DNA of 64,000 nucleotides from Corynebacterium aquilae DSM 44791 (GTDB lineage Bacteria; Actinomycetota; Actinomycetes; Mycobacteriales; Mycobacteriaceae), in assembly GCF_001941445.1 (NCBI RefSeq), contig NZ_CP009245.1, positions 2,689,992 through 2,753,991 of the forward strand, given 5' to 3'. Position numbers and translations under genes: made by a program. This document shows positions 18,569 to 27,835 of this stretch, piece by piece. The notes under the pieces were generated by a model, which saw nothing but the letters and a program-made list of their open reading frames with translations, was not told the DNA's origin and ran no database searches. Each line of letters opens with the position of its first letter. Position 1 is the stretch's first letter.

Positions 18569-19738
18569 ATGTCCGATCACGCCACCACCCACGGCTCCAC
18601 AACCTACACCGGCGCGACCATCGTCACCGGTGAAATCGGCGGACTCATCAACGCCGGCTGCCTGCGCACCGAAGACGGCCGCATCACCCACGTCGGCACC
18701 AGTGACGACGCCGCCAACTGGCCCGCCAGCGACACCACCATCGACCTGGCCGGCAAACCACTAGTCCCCGGCTACATCGACATCCACCACCACGGTGGTG
18801 GCGGCGCCGCCTACGACGACGGCCTCGAAGCCACCGCCATCGCCCTAGCACAACACCGCAAACACGGCACCGCCCGCAGCGTCCTGTCCTTCGTCACCGC
18901 CGAACTCGACGACATCCTCGACAACATCCGCAACGCCGCCACCCTGGTCAAATCCGACTCCCGCGTGCTCGGGCTGCACCCCGAAGGCCCCTTCCTGCAC
19001 CCCTCCCACAAAGGCGCACACCCCGAAGCGCTGCTGCGCGACCCGCTGCCGGAAGCCACCCAGAAAATGCTGGACGCCGCCGACGGCACCCTCGTCCAGG
19101 TCACCCTCGCCCCCGAGCGTGAAGGCGGCATCGAATCCGTCAAACTGCTCGCCGAGCACGGCGTATGCGCCGCCGTCGGCCACACCAGCGCCGACTACGA
19201 CACCACCCGCGCCGCCATCGACGCCGGCGCCACCATCCTCACCCACGCCTTCAACGGCATGAACGGCATCCACCACCGCGCCCCCGGCCCCGTCACCGCT
19301 GCACTGCGCGACGAACGCATGTGGCTTGAAGTCATCAACGACACCATCCACGTCCACCCCGCCGTGGTGCGCTCCCTGTTCGAGGAAGCCCCCGAACGCG
19401 TCATCCTGGTTACCGACGCCATGAGTGCGACCTGTAACCCGGATGGTCACTACATGCTCGGTACCCTCGAAGTCGAGGTCAAAGACGGCGTCGCACGCCT
19501 GGTGGAAGGCCACTCCCTGGCCGGCTCCACCCTGACCATGGACAAGGCCGTTGCCAACGCCATCACGCGCGTCGGTGTCCCCGTAGACGTAGCCGTTGCC
19601 GCCGCTACCAGCCACCCGGCACTGGCCATCGGCATGGAAGACCAATTCGGCGTGCTTGCCCCCGGCTACCCCGCCGACCTGCTCGTGCTCGATCCGGCGA
19701 CCTTCCTGCCGGAACGCATCATCTTCGACGGCGACTAA
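18569..19738 (+). CDS. nagA: N-acetylglucosamine/galactosamine-6-phosphate deacetylase
   Basis: This 389-residue amidohydrolase removes the acetyl group from an N-acetylhexosamine-6-phosphate in the cytoplasm. Metal and substrate motifs are visible in order: DIHHHGGGG (71-79), LHPEGPF with the metal-binding Glu, VGHTSADY, THAFNGM and VTDAMSA with the catalytic Asp. NagA and AgaA are not separable by eye; the tagatose-type neighbours favour N-acetylgalactosamine-6-phosphate, though NagA-type specificity is possible. It lies 19 bases behind the DeoR gene with a GAAGGAAA ribosome site and ends the plus arm before a clear terminator. Confidence 0.93.
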   Translation: MSDHATTHGSTTYTGATIVTGEIGGLINAGCLRTEDGRITHVGTSDDAANWPASDTTIDLAGKPLVPGYIDIHHHGGGGAAYDDGLEATAIALAQHRKHGTARSVLSFVTAELDDILDNIRNAATLVKSDSRVLGLHPEGPFLHPSHKGAHPEALLRDPLPEATQKMLDAADGTLVQVTLAPEREGGIESVKLLAEHGVCAAVGHTSADYDTTRAAIDAGATILTHAFNGMNGIHHRAPGPVTAALRDERMWLEVINDTIHVHPAVVRSLFEEAPERVILVTDAMSATCNPDGHYMLGTLEVEVKDGVARLVEGHSLAGSTLTMDKAVANAITRVGVPVDVAVAAATSHPALAIGMEDQFGVLAPGYPADLLVLDPATFLPERIIFDGD

Positions 19739-19755
19739 CCACCCCCAACGCGACT

Positions 19756-19785
19756 AAAGGCTCTCCCCTTAAGGGAGAGCCTTTT
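19756..19785. terminator. Bidirectional rho-independent terminator after nagA
   Basis: AAGGCTCTCCC pairs with GGGAGAGCCTT around CTTA, followed by TTTTCTCGTTT on the plus strand. It lies between the convergent nagA gene and the small minus-strand gene that ends at 19806. Confidence 0.9.
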
Positions 19786-19805
19786 CTCGTTTCCATCACG
19801 CCCCG

Positions 19806-20111
19806 CTAGAGGGCTTTGTTGTGCTGTTTCACCGCAGCCACCGCCTCCAGCAGCGTGGCCTGCGGATGCCGCAAACGGTATTCACGCACCTGCTCTACCG
19901 GTGGATTCGGCACATCGCTCAGCGCTTCAAGCTCAGCGAACGCCACCCGATCCTGTCTCCACCCGATAAACAGTGTCGCCAGCGAACACACCACGGTGGC
20001 AGCAAAGAGGGCCTCCCTGCCCGACCAGTCCTGCCACCACGCCAACGCCGCAGCAAAAGCCAGCACAATCGTCGCAACGGACAAAAGATTCTTCAACGTT
20101 CGGGCAGACAT
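19806..20111 (-). CDS. Small two-helix membrane protein, unknown function
   Basis: This is a 101-residue protein with two predicted transmembrane segments, about residues 8-24 and 33-48. A soluble tail (DVPNPPVEQVREYRLRHPQ) ends in a helix rich in Ala and Val. I do not recognise a family. The ATG at 20111 has AAGGATG about 10 bases upstream; the in-frame extension to 20204 lacks a ribosome site. It is convergent with nagA and 159 bases from another small membrane protein gene on the same strand, so the two may be cotranscribed. Confidence 0.65.
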   Translation of the reverse strand: MSARTLKNLLSVATIVLAFAAALAWWQDWSGREALFAATVVCSLATLFIGWRQDRVAFAELEALSDVPNPPVEQVREYRLRHPQATLLEAVAAVKQHNKAL

Positions 20112-20270
20112 CGTGCTCACATCCTTAAAACCTGTACTTCCGCGCCACTGCTGCGACGCCGGCTTCAGTGGCCCCAGGATATGGGTAAACACTCCCCATG
20201 CCAAGGCCTCGGAAGGATTTATTTACCCAATCGTTAACATCCACCCCATACAGGTCGCAATGAGACCCCG

Positions 20271-20588
20271 TTAGTCTTCCGGGTTGCGCCACCGGAACAA
20301 GATAAAAGCGACCATCTCAACCACAAAACCGATAACAAAGACACCGAGGAAGGTGGTTAGCCCCTCTTTCCAGGATCCGCCAATAAGATCGCCCAAGGCG
20401 AAACACAGTGCGGTTCCAAGCGGCAGGATGAGCAAGACCAACACGAACCACACAAAGCTAAGTAAGCGACCAGGCTGGTTGCGACTGTTGTGGCTGCCGT
20501 GCTTGCCTGGGGGTTGTCCCTGCCGCCTGACCTGTGGCTTCACAATTCTACCCTCCTGTTCAGGATCACCCCTAGCTTGCTTAGCCAC
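20271..20588 (-). CDS. Small membrane protein with basic N-terminus, unknown function
   Basis: This is a 105-residue protein. The first ~40 residues are basic and rich in Gln, Pro and Gly. Two hydrophobic segments follow (roughly 43-65 and 76-98), with a Trp-Lys-Glu loop between them, and the end is FRWRNPED. No family was recognised. It may have been associated with the downstream small membrane gene. The start at 20588 is uncertain because no strong ribosome site is visible. Confidence 0.5.
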   Translation of the reverse strand: MAKQARGDPEQEGRIVKPQVRRQGQPPGKHGSHNSRNQPGRLLSFVWFVLVLLILPLGTALCFALGDLIGGSWKEGLTTFLGVFVIGFVVEMVAFILFRWRNPED

Positions 20589-20892
20589 ATGCTGCGCGAC
20601 CGATTTAGGCTGCCCGCACGCAAAGGCGGGTGGTCCAGCTCTTTTTATAAAGCAGGTAAAAGATCTAGGGTTCGAATACTGGAATCGAGTCTAATAAAAC
20701 AGGCATCTCCTTATGTGGACCTTTTCCTGGTTTTTTAACCAGGCCGGCGCTTGCCTCACACAATCGCTCACGTGAGTTGTGCTGCACAACCCACGCAGCT
20801 GCTTCGTCGAGTTTCAACCGGCGGCGTCTTGGATAGCAAAAGACCCCGAGAAAAATCTCGGGGTCTGTCCACGCGCGCAAACGCTAGCGCGT
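20589..20892. other. 304-bp gap before the accD gene end
   Basis: It holds the accD terminator, a small CCTGGTT/AACCAGG hairpin at 20726-20743, and a GGTTCGAAT sequence at 20669-20677 that resembles a tRNA T-loop but has no surrounding cloverleaf. No credible gene is visible on either strand. Confidence 0.5.
20841..20866 (-). terminator. Terminator of the fadD32-pks13-accD block
   Basis: AGACCCCGAG and its complement form a perfect 10-bp stem around a 6-base A/T loop. On the minus strand a TTTTGC tail follows. It lies 26 bases after the accD stop. Confidence 0.85.
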
Positions 20893-22434
20893 CTACATCG
20901 GCATGATGGTGTGCTTTTTCGGCAGGGTTTCTTCGCGCTTGGTTTCCAGCTGACGCAGAGCCTGGCGCAGCACCAGGCGAGTCTGGCTGGGCTCGATCAT
21001 CGCATCGATGAAGCCACGCTCAGCAGCACCATAGGGGCTGGTCATGTTCTCGTCGTAGAAGTCCATGAACATCTTCTTGGCCTGGGCACGCATCTCCGGG
21101 TCAGCACCCTCGAGCTTGGCGCCCTGGATCATGACGAATGCTGCAGCAGAACCCATCACGGCGATCTGGGCGGTCGGCCATGCCAGGTTGATGTCACCGG
21201 TGAGGTTCTTCGAGCCCATGACGGCATAGGCTCCGCCGTAGGCCTTGCGGACGATCAGCGAGATCTTCGGCACGGTGGCTTCCACGACGGCGAAACCAAG
21301 CTTCGCGCCGCGGTGAATCAGGCCGGCACGTTCCTGGTCAACGCCCGGCAGGTAGCCGGGGGTGTCCACCACGAACACCAGCGGGATGTTGTAGGCGTCG
21401 CAGATGCGGATGAAACGGGCGGTCTTGTCGGCGGCATCTGCATCGATGCAGCCGGCGAAGTGCTGCGGGTTGTTGGCGACCACGCCGACGGACTTGCCGT
21501 CGATGCGGGCGAACGCGGTGATCATGTTCGGCGCGAACTCGGGCTGGATTTCCAGCACATCATCGTCGTCGAAGATCTTGGCCAGCAGCTCGTTCATGTC
21601 GTAGCCGGCGTTGGAGTCATCCGGCATGAAGGAGTCCAGGGACTCGTCGATGATTTCGTCGTCGGACGGGGCTGCGAACTCCGGGCCGGGCTCGTCGCAG
21701 GAGCTGGGCAGGTGGTCGAGCAGATCGTGGACGTAGTTAAAGGCGTCTTCTTCGTCGACGGCAACGTAGGAGACGTTGCCGTTTTCCATCTGCTGGTGGG
21801 CGCCACCGAGTTCGGCGGAGGTGATGACCTCGCCGGTGACTTCCTTGATGACGTTGGGGCCGGTGACATACATTTCGGCGCGCTCATCGACGGCGATAAC
21901 GAAGTCGGTGGTCACCGGGGCGTACACCGCGCCACCAGCGCACTTGCCCAACATGATGGAAATCTGGGGGCTACGGCCGGACAGCGGTAGCTGTCGGCGG
22001 GCGATCTCTGAGTACATTGCCAGGGAGGTCACGGCGTCCTGAATACGGGCGCCGCCGGAGTCTTGAATACCGATGACCGGGCAGCCGATCTTGATGGCCA
22101 TGTCCATGACCTCACAGACCTTGCGGCCGAAGGTCACGCCGACAGAACCGCCGTAGACGGTTTTGTCGTGGGCGTAGACGGCCACGGGGCGACCACCGAT
22201 GCGGCCGTATCCGGTGACCACGCCGTCGCCGTAGGGGGCGTCTTTTTCGTCGGGGGTGCGACCCAGCGCACCGATTTCGACGAAGGATCCCGGATCCAGC
22301 AGGCGGTTGATGCGCTGACGCGGAGTGCTCAGCCCCTGGGCGTCACGTTTGGCGCGGGCGCGCTCACTACCAGGATCCTGGGCTTGCTCGAGGCGGGCGC
22401 GCAGGTCAGCGAGTTTTTCGGCCGTGGTACTCAC
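20893..22434 (-). CDS. accD3: Acyl-CoA carboxylase beta subunit of mycolate synthesis
   Basis: This 513-residue carboxyltransferase, with its AccA and other partner subunits encoded elsewhere, makes the carboxylated acyl-CoA extender that Pks13 condenses with the meromycolyl chain. The two crotonase-like halves are visible: YAHDKTVYGGSVGV and GIQDSGGARIQ in the first, VFVVDTPGYLPG and GGAYAVMGSK in the second. The name follows the C. glutamicum gene beside pks13 (accD4, Rv3799c, in M. tuberculosis). The start is GTG at 22434, with GGAGG 11 bases upstream; the pks13 stop lies only 7 bases before it, so translation is tightly coupled. Confidence 0.95.
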   Translation of the reverse strand: MSTTAEKLADLRARLEQAQDPGSERARAKRDAQGLSTPRQRINRLLDPGSFVEIGALGRTPDEKDAPYGDGVVTGYGRIGGRPVAVYAHDKTVYGGSVGVTFGRKVCEVMDMAIKIGCPVIGIQDSGGARIQDAVTSLAMYSEIARRQLPLSGRSPQISIMLGKCAGGAVYAPVTTDFVIAVDERAEMYVTGPNVIKEVTGEVITSAELGGAHQQMENGNVSYVAVDEEDAFNYVHDLLDHLPSSCDEPGPEFAAPSDDEIIDESLDSFMPDDSNAGYDMNELLAKIFDDDDVLEIQPEFAPNMITAFARIDGKSVGVVANNPQHFAGCIDADAADKTARFIRICDAYNIPLVFVVDTPGYLPGVDQERAGLIHRGAKLGFAVVEATVPKISLIVRKAYGGAYAVMGSKNLTGDINLAWPTAQIAVMGSAAAFVMIQGAKLEGADPEMRAQAKKMFMDFYDENMTSPYGAAERGFIDAMIEPSQTRLVLRQALRQLETKREETLPKKHTIMPM

Positions 22435-22441
22435 GTAACTT

Positions 22442-25400
22442 CTAACCTCCCAGGTTATTGATGCGGCGGGTCAGATACGCGCCGACCTTGCCGATTTCCG
22501 GTTCGTCCACGATGGCGAGGTGATCGCCATTGAGTTGGACAATATCCAAGTCTTTAACGATAGCCGACCAACCACCATCGGGGTCAATCGACGCGTAGCG
22601 CGGCTCCAATTCGATCGCGCCGTCGTGCATGCGCTCCGCGCGGAACAAAGTCACCGGCACGTTCACGTCAGCCCAGTTGGCAAGGTCCACCTTGTCCAGG
22701 ATGCGGTTGTCCACGAAGGATGCGCGCTGGTGTTCCAGCACACCGGCGGACAGGCCGTGCTCAGAGGCGTCGGTGTTGGCCAGGAAGTCGGCCATCATTT
22801 GCAGCATCGCGTCTTCGCCGGCGGTCTCGAGCAGTTCGTAGGGAACCGGGAAGTCCAGCCCGTAGGTCTTTTTCGCGAAGGCGGAGTAGCGCTCCCAGCG
22901 GGCACGGGTTTCTTCCGGGGTGTCCGGCACCAGTTCGCTGGGCTGGACGGTATCCAGCAGGGCGATGTGCGCGACCTCCACGTCGGTGCCGACCAGCTGG
23001 TGGGCGACCTCGTAGGCCAGCGCACCGCCGAAGGACCAGCCACCCAGGATGATGGGCAGCCCGTCGGAGTACTGCTTGATTTCGTCCAGGTAGGCGGCGG
23101 CACGCTCCGGCAGGGGGCCTTCGAGGCGCTCCACGCCGTAGACGGGAACGTCTTCGGGCAGGCGACGCATCAGCGGCTGGTACACCACCGAAGATCCACC
23201 GGCGGGGTGGAAGAAGAACACAGCAGGCTTGGTGGAGCCTTCCGGGCGGGCGCGGAGTACGCGGATGTTGCCTTCGACCTCGGTCTCAAGGCCTTCGCGG
23301 ACCTTGTTGGCGATGTCTTCCAGCGCCGCGGCACTGGTGATGTCCTCGGCGGTGATCTCGGCGCCGGAGCGTTCGCTGAGTCGCTCCGCCATGGCCTGGG
23401 CGTCTTCCTCACTCAAGGTGGGCAGTTCGCTGGTCACACCGTTAGCAGCTTTGCCGGTGATGGTGGCCCAGGTGGCGAACACGAGACGCTCGGAGGCGTC
23501 GCGCGGGGCCACGCCCACGCCTTGTGCTCCGTCGTCGGATGCTTTCTCGTCGGCAGTCTCGGGTGCCGGCGCGGCGGCTTCTGCCGGGGCCGCTTCCGCC
23601 GCGGCGGTGGCAGTTGCAGCCTCGTCGGCACCGGTACCACGATGGGCAACCAGGTCTTCGACGATGGTGACCACGTCCGCCACGGACGCATCCCGCAGGG
23701 CCTGGACCTGCAGCGGCGGGATCTGGAAGTCGTGCTCGATGCGGTTTTTAATGCGCATGCCCATCAGCGAGTCCAGACCAAGATCGATCAGCGGCAATTC
23801 GCCGGGCAGGTCTTCGACATCGAAGCCCATGGACTCGGACACGATGGCGCGCAGGCGCTGCTCGACGGTTTCTTTTTCCGGATCCCAGCGGATGGTCTCG
23901 ACTTCGAGGTCTTCCTCGCCGGCGACAGCGTCGTCGGTTTCTGGGCCGAAGCCCGCTGCCATGGCGGCACCTGCGACTCCGGCGGCACCGGTGGCTCCGG
24001 CTGCGGGTTCGCCGAAAATTCCGGACAGCAGATCGGTGGCGGCGGCATAGCCTTCCGCAATCAACACGGTCTGCTCCCCCATGATGCGGTGCACCGTGAT
24101 GGTGGCACCACCCAAGTGGGGGCGCACCACGGTGGTCAGCTCGCCGGAGGGCGGTAGGGAGGAACGCTGATCGCACAGGGCGACCGTCAGGTTCGGGTTA
24201 ACAGCCTGGGCGGCCGATTCCACCAGCAGCTGCGAGCTGGGCACCAGGTCGGCGTGGGTGGAAAACGCCACGGAGCCGTCCGGGAGGGTCACCTTGTGGC
24301 CCGGCAGTTCGTTGTTGCCGGAGGACGGGCGCGCGGCGGTCCAGTAGCGCTGGTGCTTCCACTGCACATCGGGGCCGAACAGCATGTCGCCGTGGTGCGG
24401 GAATTTCACCGGCTGGCCGGCAACATACATTTTGGCCATCAGGTCACGCATGGAATCAGAGGCTGCGACCTTGCGTTTCAGGGCGAACAGCAGCTGCGCG
24501 TCACCGTTGCCGGTGGCGAACGCGGTGTTCATCATCGGCATCAGGGCCACCGGGTTCGGGGAGATCTCCACCAGCATGGTGTGTCCGGCGGCGAAAGCCT
24601 GGGTGGTGGCGTCCTGGAAGTACACCGGGTAGCGGGTGCAGTGCAGGAAGTAGTCGGCGGTGTGCACCGTCTGGCCCGGGGAGTACACCCGGCCCTGGTG
24701 GACGGAGCTAAACAGCGGAATTCGCAGGGGCTGCGGTTCGATAAGTGACATTTCGGCCGCCAGCTCGCCGAGCAGCGGGTCGACGGCGCTGGTGTGGCCG
24801 GCGCCCTTGACGTTGAGCAGGCGGGCGAATTTGCCTTCGCCTTCGAGCTTTTCAACCAGCTGGGTGACCTGTTCGCGGGGGCCACCGACGGTGGTCATGC
24901 CGGGGCCGGCGTAGACGGCCGGCTCAATGCCGGCGTATTCGGAGTTTTCCTTCACGAAGTTCGCCAGATCGTCGGCGGCGAACTCGACCAGCGCCATCGC
25001 ACCAAGTTGGTCTTCAGCCAGGGATTTTTCGCCTTCGCCCATCAGGCGGCTGCGGTGGCAGGCGATGATCATGGCGTCGTAGGCGCTCAGCCCGCCGGAG
25101 GCGTAGCCGGCGGCGATTTCACCCATGGACATGCCCATGACGGCCGCCGGGGTAATGCCCAGGTGGGCCAGCAGGTCAGTGACCGCGATTTGGATGGCGG
25201 TGATGGCGACCTGCGCGGTCTCGGTGTCGTAGGTTTGGGCGTCGTCCTCAATCAGTTCGAGGATGGACCAGCCGGACTCGAAGGTCACGATGTCGTCGAG
25301 TTCGCGCATGCGCTGCTCGAAGAAGGCGCTGTCGGCTATGAGGTCTTTGGCCATCTTGCGGTGCTGGGAGCCGAAGCCGGAGTAGACGAAGACCGGGCCG

Positions 25401-27340
25401 GGCTTCATGGGGGAGTCAGCGACCTCAATGCCGGCGGCTTTTTTGCCTTCGGCAACCAGACCCAGCAGGCGCACCGCATCAGCGGTGGTGCGGGCGGTGA
25501 CGACCGCGCGGGAGCGGCCGTGGTTGCGGCGCGCCAGGGAGCGGGACACCTTGGCCAGCTGCTCCAGGTCGCGGGTTTCGTCGTCCTGGGTGGGCAGGGA
25601 TTCGAGGTAGTCGGCCAGGGCTTTGGCGGATTGCTTGCGGCGCGACGGCAGCAGGCCGGACACTGGCAGCTGGACGGCAGCGTGGTCGAGCTCGTCGACG
25701 CGCTCGGCGATGTCGACGATGTTCTCGGCGAGCTGGGGATAGTCGGCCGGGTCGAAGGCCTGGACCACGGCGTGGGCGTTGGTGCCGCCGAATCCGAAAC
25801 CGGACACACCGGCGGTGGGCTTGCCTGCGTATTCGGGCCACTCGCGCGGATCCTCAACAACTTCGAGGTGTTCGGCGTCGAAGTCGATGTAGGGGTTGGG
25901 GCCGGAGTAGTTCAGCGACGGCGGCAGCACCCCGTGCTTCATGCCGAGGGCCACCTTGATCAGGCCGGCGGCGCCGGCGGCGGATTCGGAGTGGCCGAAG
26001 TTGGTTTTCGCGGAACCCAACAGCAGCGGGTTGGCGAGGTCGCGGCCCCGGCCGAGCACGGTGCCCAGGGCGCTGGCCTCGATGGGGTCGCCCAGGATGG
26101 TGCCGGTGCCGTGTGCTTCCACGTAGTCGACGGCGTGGGGGTCGACGCCGGCGTCTTCGTAGGCGCGGCGCAGAACATCGACCTGTGCTTCGGGGTTCGG
26201 GGCGGTCAGGCCGTTGGAGCGGCCGTCGGAGTTAACGGCGGTGCCCTTGATGACGGCGACGATGTGGTCGCCGTTGGCGACGGCGTCGCGGACGCGTTTG
26301 AGCACCACCAGGCCGACGCCGTCGGAGCGGACGAAGCCGTCGGCGTCGTCGGAGAAGGCGTGAATGCCGCCGCTGGGGCTGATCACGCCGAGTTCACCGA
26401 AGGCGGTGGACACGAAGGGGCTGCTCATGATGTTCACGCCGCCGGCCAGGGCGACGTCGCATTCGCCGCCGCGCAGGGCGCGCACGGCCTGGTGCACGGC
26501 AACCAGGGAGGAGGAGCAGGCGGTATCGACGTTGACCGAGGGGCCGCGGAAGTCCAGGGCGTAGCTGACCCGGTTGGCGATGATGGAGGAGGCAGTGCCG
26601 GTCAGCGCGTAGGGGTGGGCTTCCGCCGGGTCGGCGGCGATCAGCATGCCGTAGTCGTTGTTGGTGGAGCCGACGAACACGCCGACGCTGGTGCCGCGCA
26701 GCTCGTTGGCGGGCTGGTGGGCGTCTTCCAAGGCTTCCACCGCGACCTCGAGGGTGAGGCGCTGTTGCGGATCCATGTTGGCGGCTTCCACCGGGGACAG
26801 GCCAAAGAATTCGGCGTCGAAGCTGGAGATGTCTTCCAGGTAGCCGCCGGTGGTGTTGGTTTCGGCCATGCGGCGGGTCATGACTTCGTCGTCGGCGTAT
26901 TCGGACCAGCGCCCCATGGGGAGCTGGCCGGTGGCGCTGCGTCCCGCGGAGAGCAGATCCCACATGGCTTCGAGGTTTTCGGCACCGGGGAAGCGGGCCG
27001 CCATGCCGACGATGGCGATGTCGTGGTCGGCGATGTCGCCGGCCGCCGGGGTGTGGGCGCGCACCAGGGGCGCGGACTTGTCGGGGGCGCCAGCGACGAG
27101 ACGCTCGGCCAGTGCACCGATGGTGGGGTACTCGTAGGCGATGGTGGCGTCGAGCTGCACTCCCAGCAGGTTTTCCAGCTCGCCGCTGAGCAGGACCACG
27201 TCGCGGGAGGACAGGCCAAACATTTCCATCGGTTTGTCGTCGGCGATGTCGGCGACGGGCAACCCGGAGGCATTTGCCACCCAGTTACGCAGCCACGTCT
27301 TGAGTTCGTGGGCGTTCATGCTCTTTGGCGTTGCATCCAT
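22442..27340 (-). CDS. pks13: Polyketide synthase Pks13, mycolate-condensing enzyme
   Basis: This ~1632-residue multidomain enzyme joins the meromycolyl-AMP product of FadD32 to a carboxylated acyl chain, giving the beta-keto precursor of mycolic acids. Visible domains in order are an N-terminal ACP (Ser45 in GLSSRDVVLL), a ketosynthase (Cys275 in DTACSSSL, then HGTGT and NFGHSES), an acyltransferase (Ser738 in GMSMGEIAAG), a second ACP (Ser1191 in LGLDSLMGM) and a thioesterase (Ser1436 in GGWSFGGAL). An Ala/Glu-rich linker separates ACP and thioesterase. This is the standard Pks13 layout. I chose the ATG at 27340; 27319 and 27388 are alternatives. It is cotranscribed with accD. Confidence 0.97.
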   Translation of the reverse strand: MDATPKSMNAHELKTWLRNWVANASGLPVADIADDKPMEMFGLSSRDVVLLSGELENLLGVQLDATIAYEYPTIGALAERLVAGAPDKSAPLVRAHTPAAGDIADHDIAIVGMAARFPGAENLEAMWDLLSAGRSATGQLPMGRWSEYADDEVMTRRMAETNTTGGYLEDISSFDAEFFGLSPVEAANMDPQQRLTLEVAVEALEDAHQPANELRGTSVGVFVGSTNNDYGMLIAADPAEAHPYALTGTASSIIANRVSYALDFRGPSVNVDTACSSSLVAVHQAVRALRGGECDVALAGGVNIMSSPFVSTAFGELGVISPSGGIHAFSDDADGFVRSDGVGLVVLKRVRDAVANGDHIVAVIKGTAVNSDGRSNGLTAPNPEAQVDVLRRAYEDAGVDPHAVDYVEAHGTGTILGDPIEASALGTVLGRGRDLANPLLLGSAKTNFGHSESAAGAAGLIKVALGMKHGVLPPSLNYSGPNPYIDFDAEHLEVVEDPREWPEYAGKPTAGVSGFGFGGTNAHAVVQAFDPADYPQLAENIVDIAERVDELDHAAVQLPVSGLLPSRRKQSAKALADYLESLPTQDDETRDLEQLAKVSRSLARRNHGRSRAVVTARTTADAVRLLGLVAEGKKAAGIEVADSPMKPGPVFVYSGFGSQHRKMAKDLIADSAFFEQRMRELDDIVTFESGWSILELIEDDAQTYDTETAQVAITAIQIAVTDLLAHLGITPAAVMGMSMGEIAAGYASGGLSAYDAMIIACHRSRLMGEGEKSLAEDQLGAMALVEFAADDLANFVKENSEYAGIEPAVYAGPGMTTVGGPREQVTQLVEKLEGEGKFARLLNVKGAGHTSAVDPLLGELAAEMSLIEPQPLRIPLFSSVHQGRVYSPGQTVHTADYFLHCTRYPVYFQDATTQAFAAGHTMLVEISPNPVALMPMMNTAFATGNGDAQLLFALKRKVAASDSMRDLMAKMYVAGQPVKFPHHGDMLFGPDVQWKHQRYWTAARPSSGNNELPGHKVTLPDGSVAFSTHADLVPSSQLLVESAAQAVNPNLTVALCDQRSSLPPSGELTTVVRPHLGGATITVHRIMGEQTVLIAEGYAAATDLLSGIFGEPAAGATGAAGVAGAAMAAGFGPETDDAVAGEEDLEVETIRWDPEKETVEQRLRAIVSESMGFDVEDLPGELPLIDLGLDSLMGMRIKNRIEHDFQIPPLQVQALRDASVADVVTIVEDLVAHRGTGADEAATATAAAEAAPAEAAAPAPETADEKASDDGAQGVGVAPRDASERLVFATWATITGKAANGVTSELPTLSEEDAQAMAERLSERSGAEITAEDITSAAALEDIANKVREGLETEVEGNIRVLRARPEGSTKPAVFFFHPAGGSSVVYQPLMRRLPEDVPVYGVERLEGPLPERAAAYLDEIKQYSDGLPIILGGWSFGGALAYEVAHQLVGTDVEVAHIALLDTVQPSELVPDTPEETRARWERYSAFAKKTYGLDFPVPYELLETAGEDAMLQMMADFLANTDASEHGLSAGVLEHQRASFVDNRILDKVDLANWADVNVPVTLFRAERMHDGAIELEPRYASIDPDGGWSAIVKDLDIVQLNGDHLAIVDEPEIGKVGAYLTRRINNLGG

Positions 27341-27734
27341 GGGGCGTGTACTGGCCTTTCTTCGGCGGTGGGCGTTTGTGACATCCACACCACACTGGTG
27401 TTTCGTCGGGTGTCGACCGGGTGGCAGTGGGCGGGTTGCCGGTGGCCACGGGCGAGTCGAGGTGGTGTGCGGTTGTGGGTGTTAAACGCAGGCAGGCCAC
27501 ATGCCCGCAGCCATAAGCCGGTGTAAACAACGCGGTGCTGACGGGTGCTTGTCCGACTGGGGCGGCAGCTGTCAGTGGGTTGTGTACGCGTGGCGTGGTT
27601 GCGGGGCATGCGGACTACGTTCGTGCCGGATACCTCCCCGAAGTGCTAAGGAGAGACCTTTTTCGTGGTGGTACCTGGCTGCATTACTCACCAAACCATA
27701 TCGTTAGCGCTGTGACTGTTGTTAACAAGCCACG

Positions 27735-27752
27735 CCCCTTAAGGGGACTTTT
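27735..27752 (+). terminator. Palindrome with T-run, plus-strand orientation
   Basis: The 12-bp perfect palindrome CCCCTTAAGGGG (27735-27746) is followed by ACTTTTTT. It would terminate plus-strand transcription that might run antisense towards fadD32; no plus-strand gene lies upstream. Confidence 0.4.
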
Positions 27753-27781
27753 TTGGGCATATATATGTACACAGCAATGCT

Positions 27782-27817
27782 GCACCCCGCCGTTTGCTGC
27801 TGAAACTGGCGGGGTGC
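27782..27817 (-). terminator. Stem-loop after fadD32
   Basis: GCACCCCGCC pairs perfectly with GGCGGGGTGC around a 16-base loop, 18 bases after the fadD32 stop. No U-tract follows, so it may attenuate rather than terminate. Confidence 0.5.
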
Positions 27818-27835
27818 GCGGGGGCTGGGGAGGGT

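Larger units (their letters stand above)
27341..27835. other. 495-bp gap between fadD32 and pks13
   Basis: No gene is seen. It contains a GC-rich stem-loop just after fadD32, a CCCCTTAAGGGG palindrome with a T-run on the plus strand, and the AT-rich sequence CATATATATG at 27758-27767. The gap and hairpin suggest that pks13-accD has its own promoter, unlike the tight spacing of accD behind pks13. Confidence 0.5.

Noticed and set aside
20640-20700. A tRNA T-loop-like GGTTCGAAT sequence
   Set aside because: No T-stem, anticodon arm or acceptor stem can be formed around it.
20665-20880. A 71-codon minus-strand frame before the accD terminator
   Set aside because: Its first codons are the terminator hairpin itself, and there is no domain or ribosome site.
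24794-27526. A 910-codon open frame antisense to pks13
   Set aside because: It is a shadow of the high-GC, C-ending codon use of pks13; its translation is Gly/Val/Asp-rich with no domain.
27735-27746. The CCCCTTAAGGGG palindrome as a pks13 operator
   Set aside because: The following T-run on the plus strand fits a terminator better, and no regulator is known to bind it.
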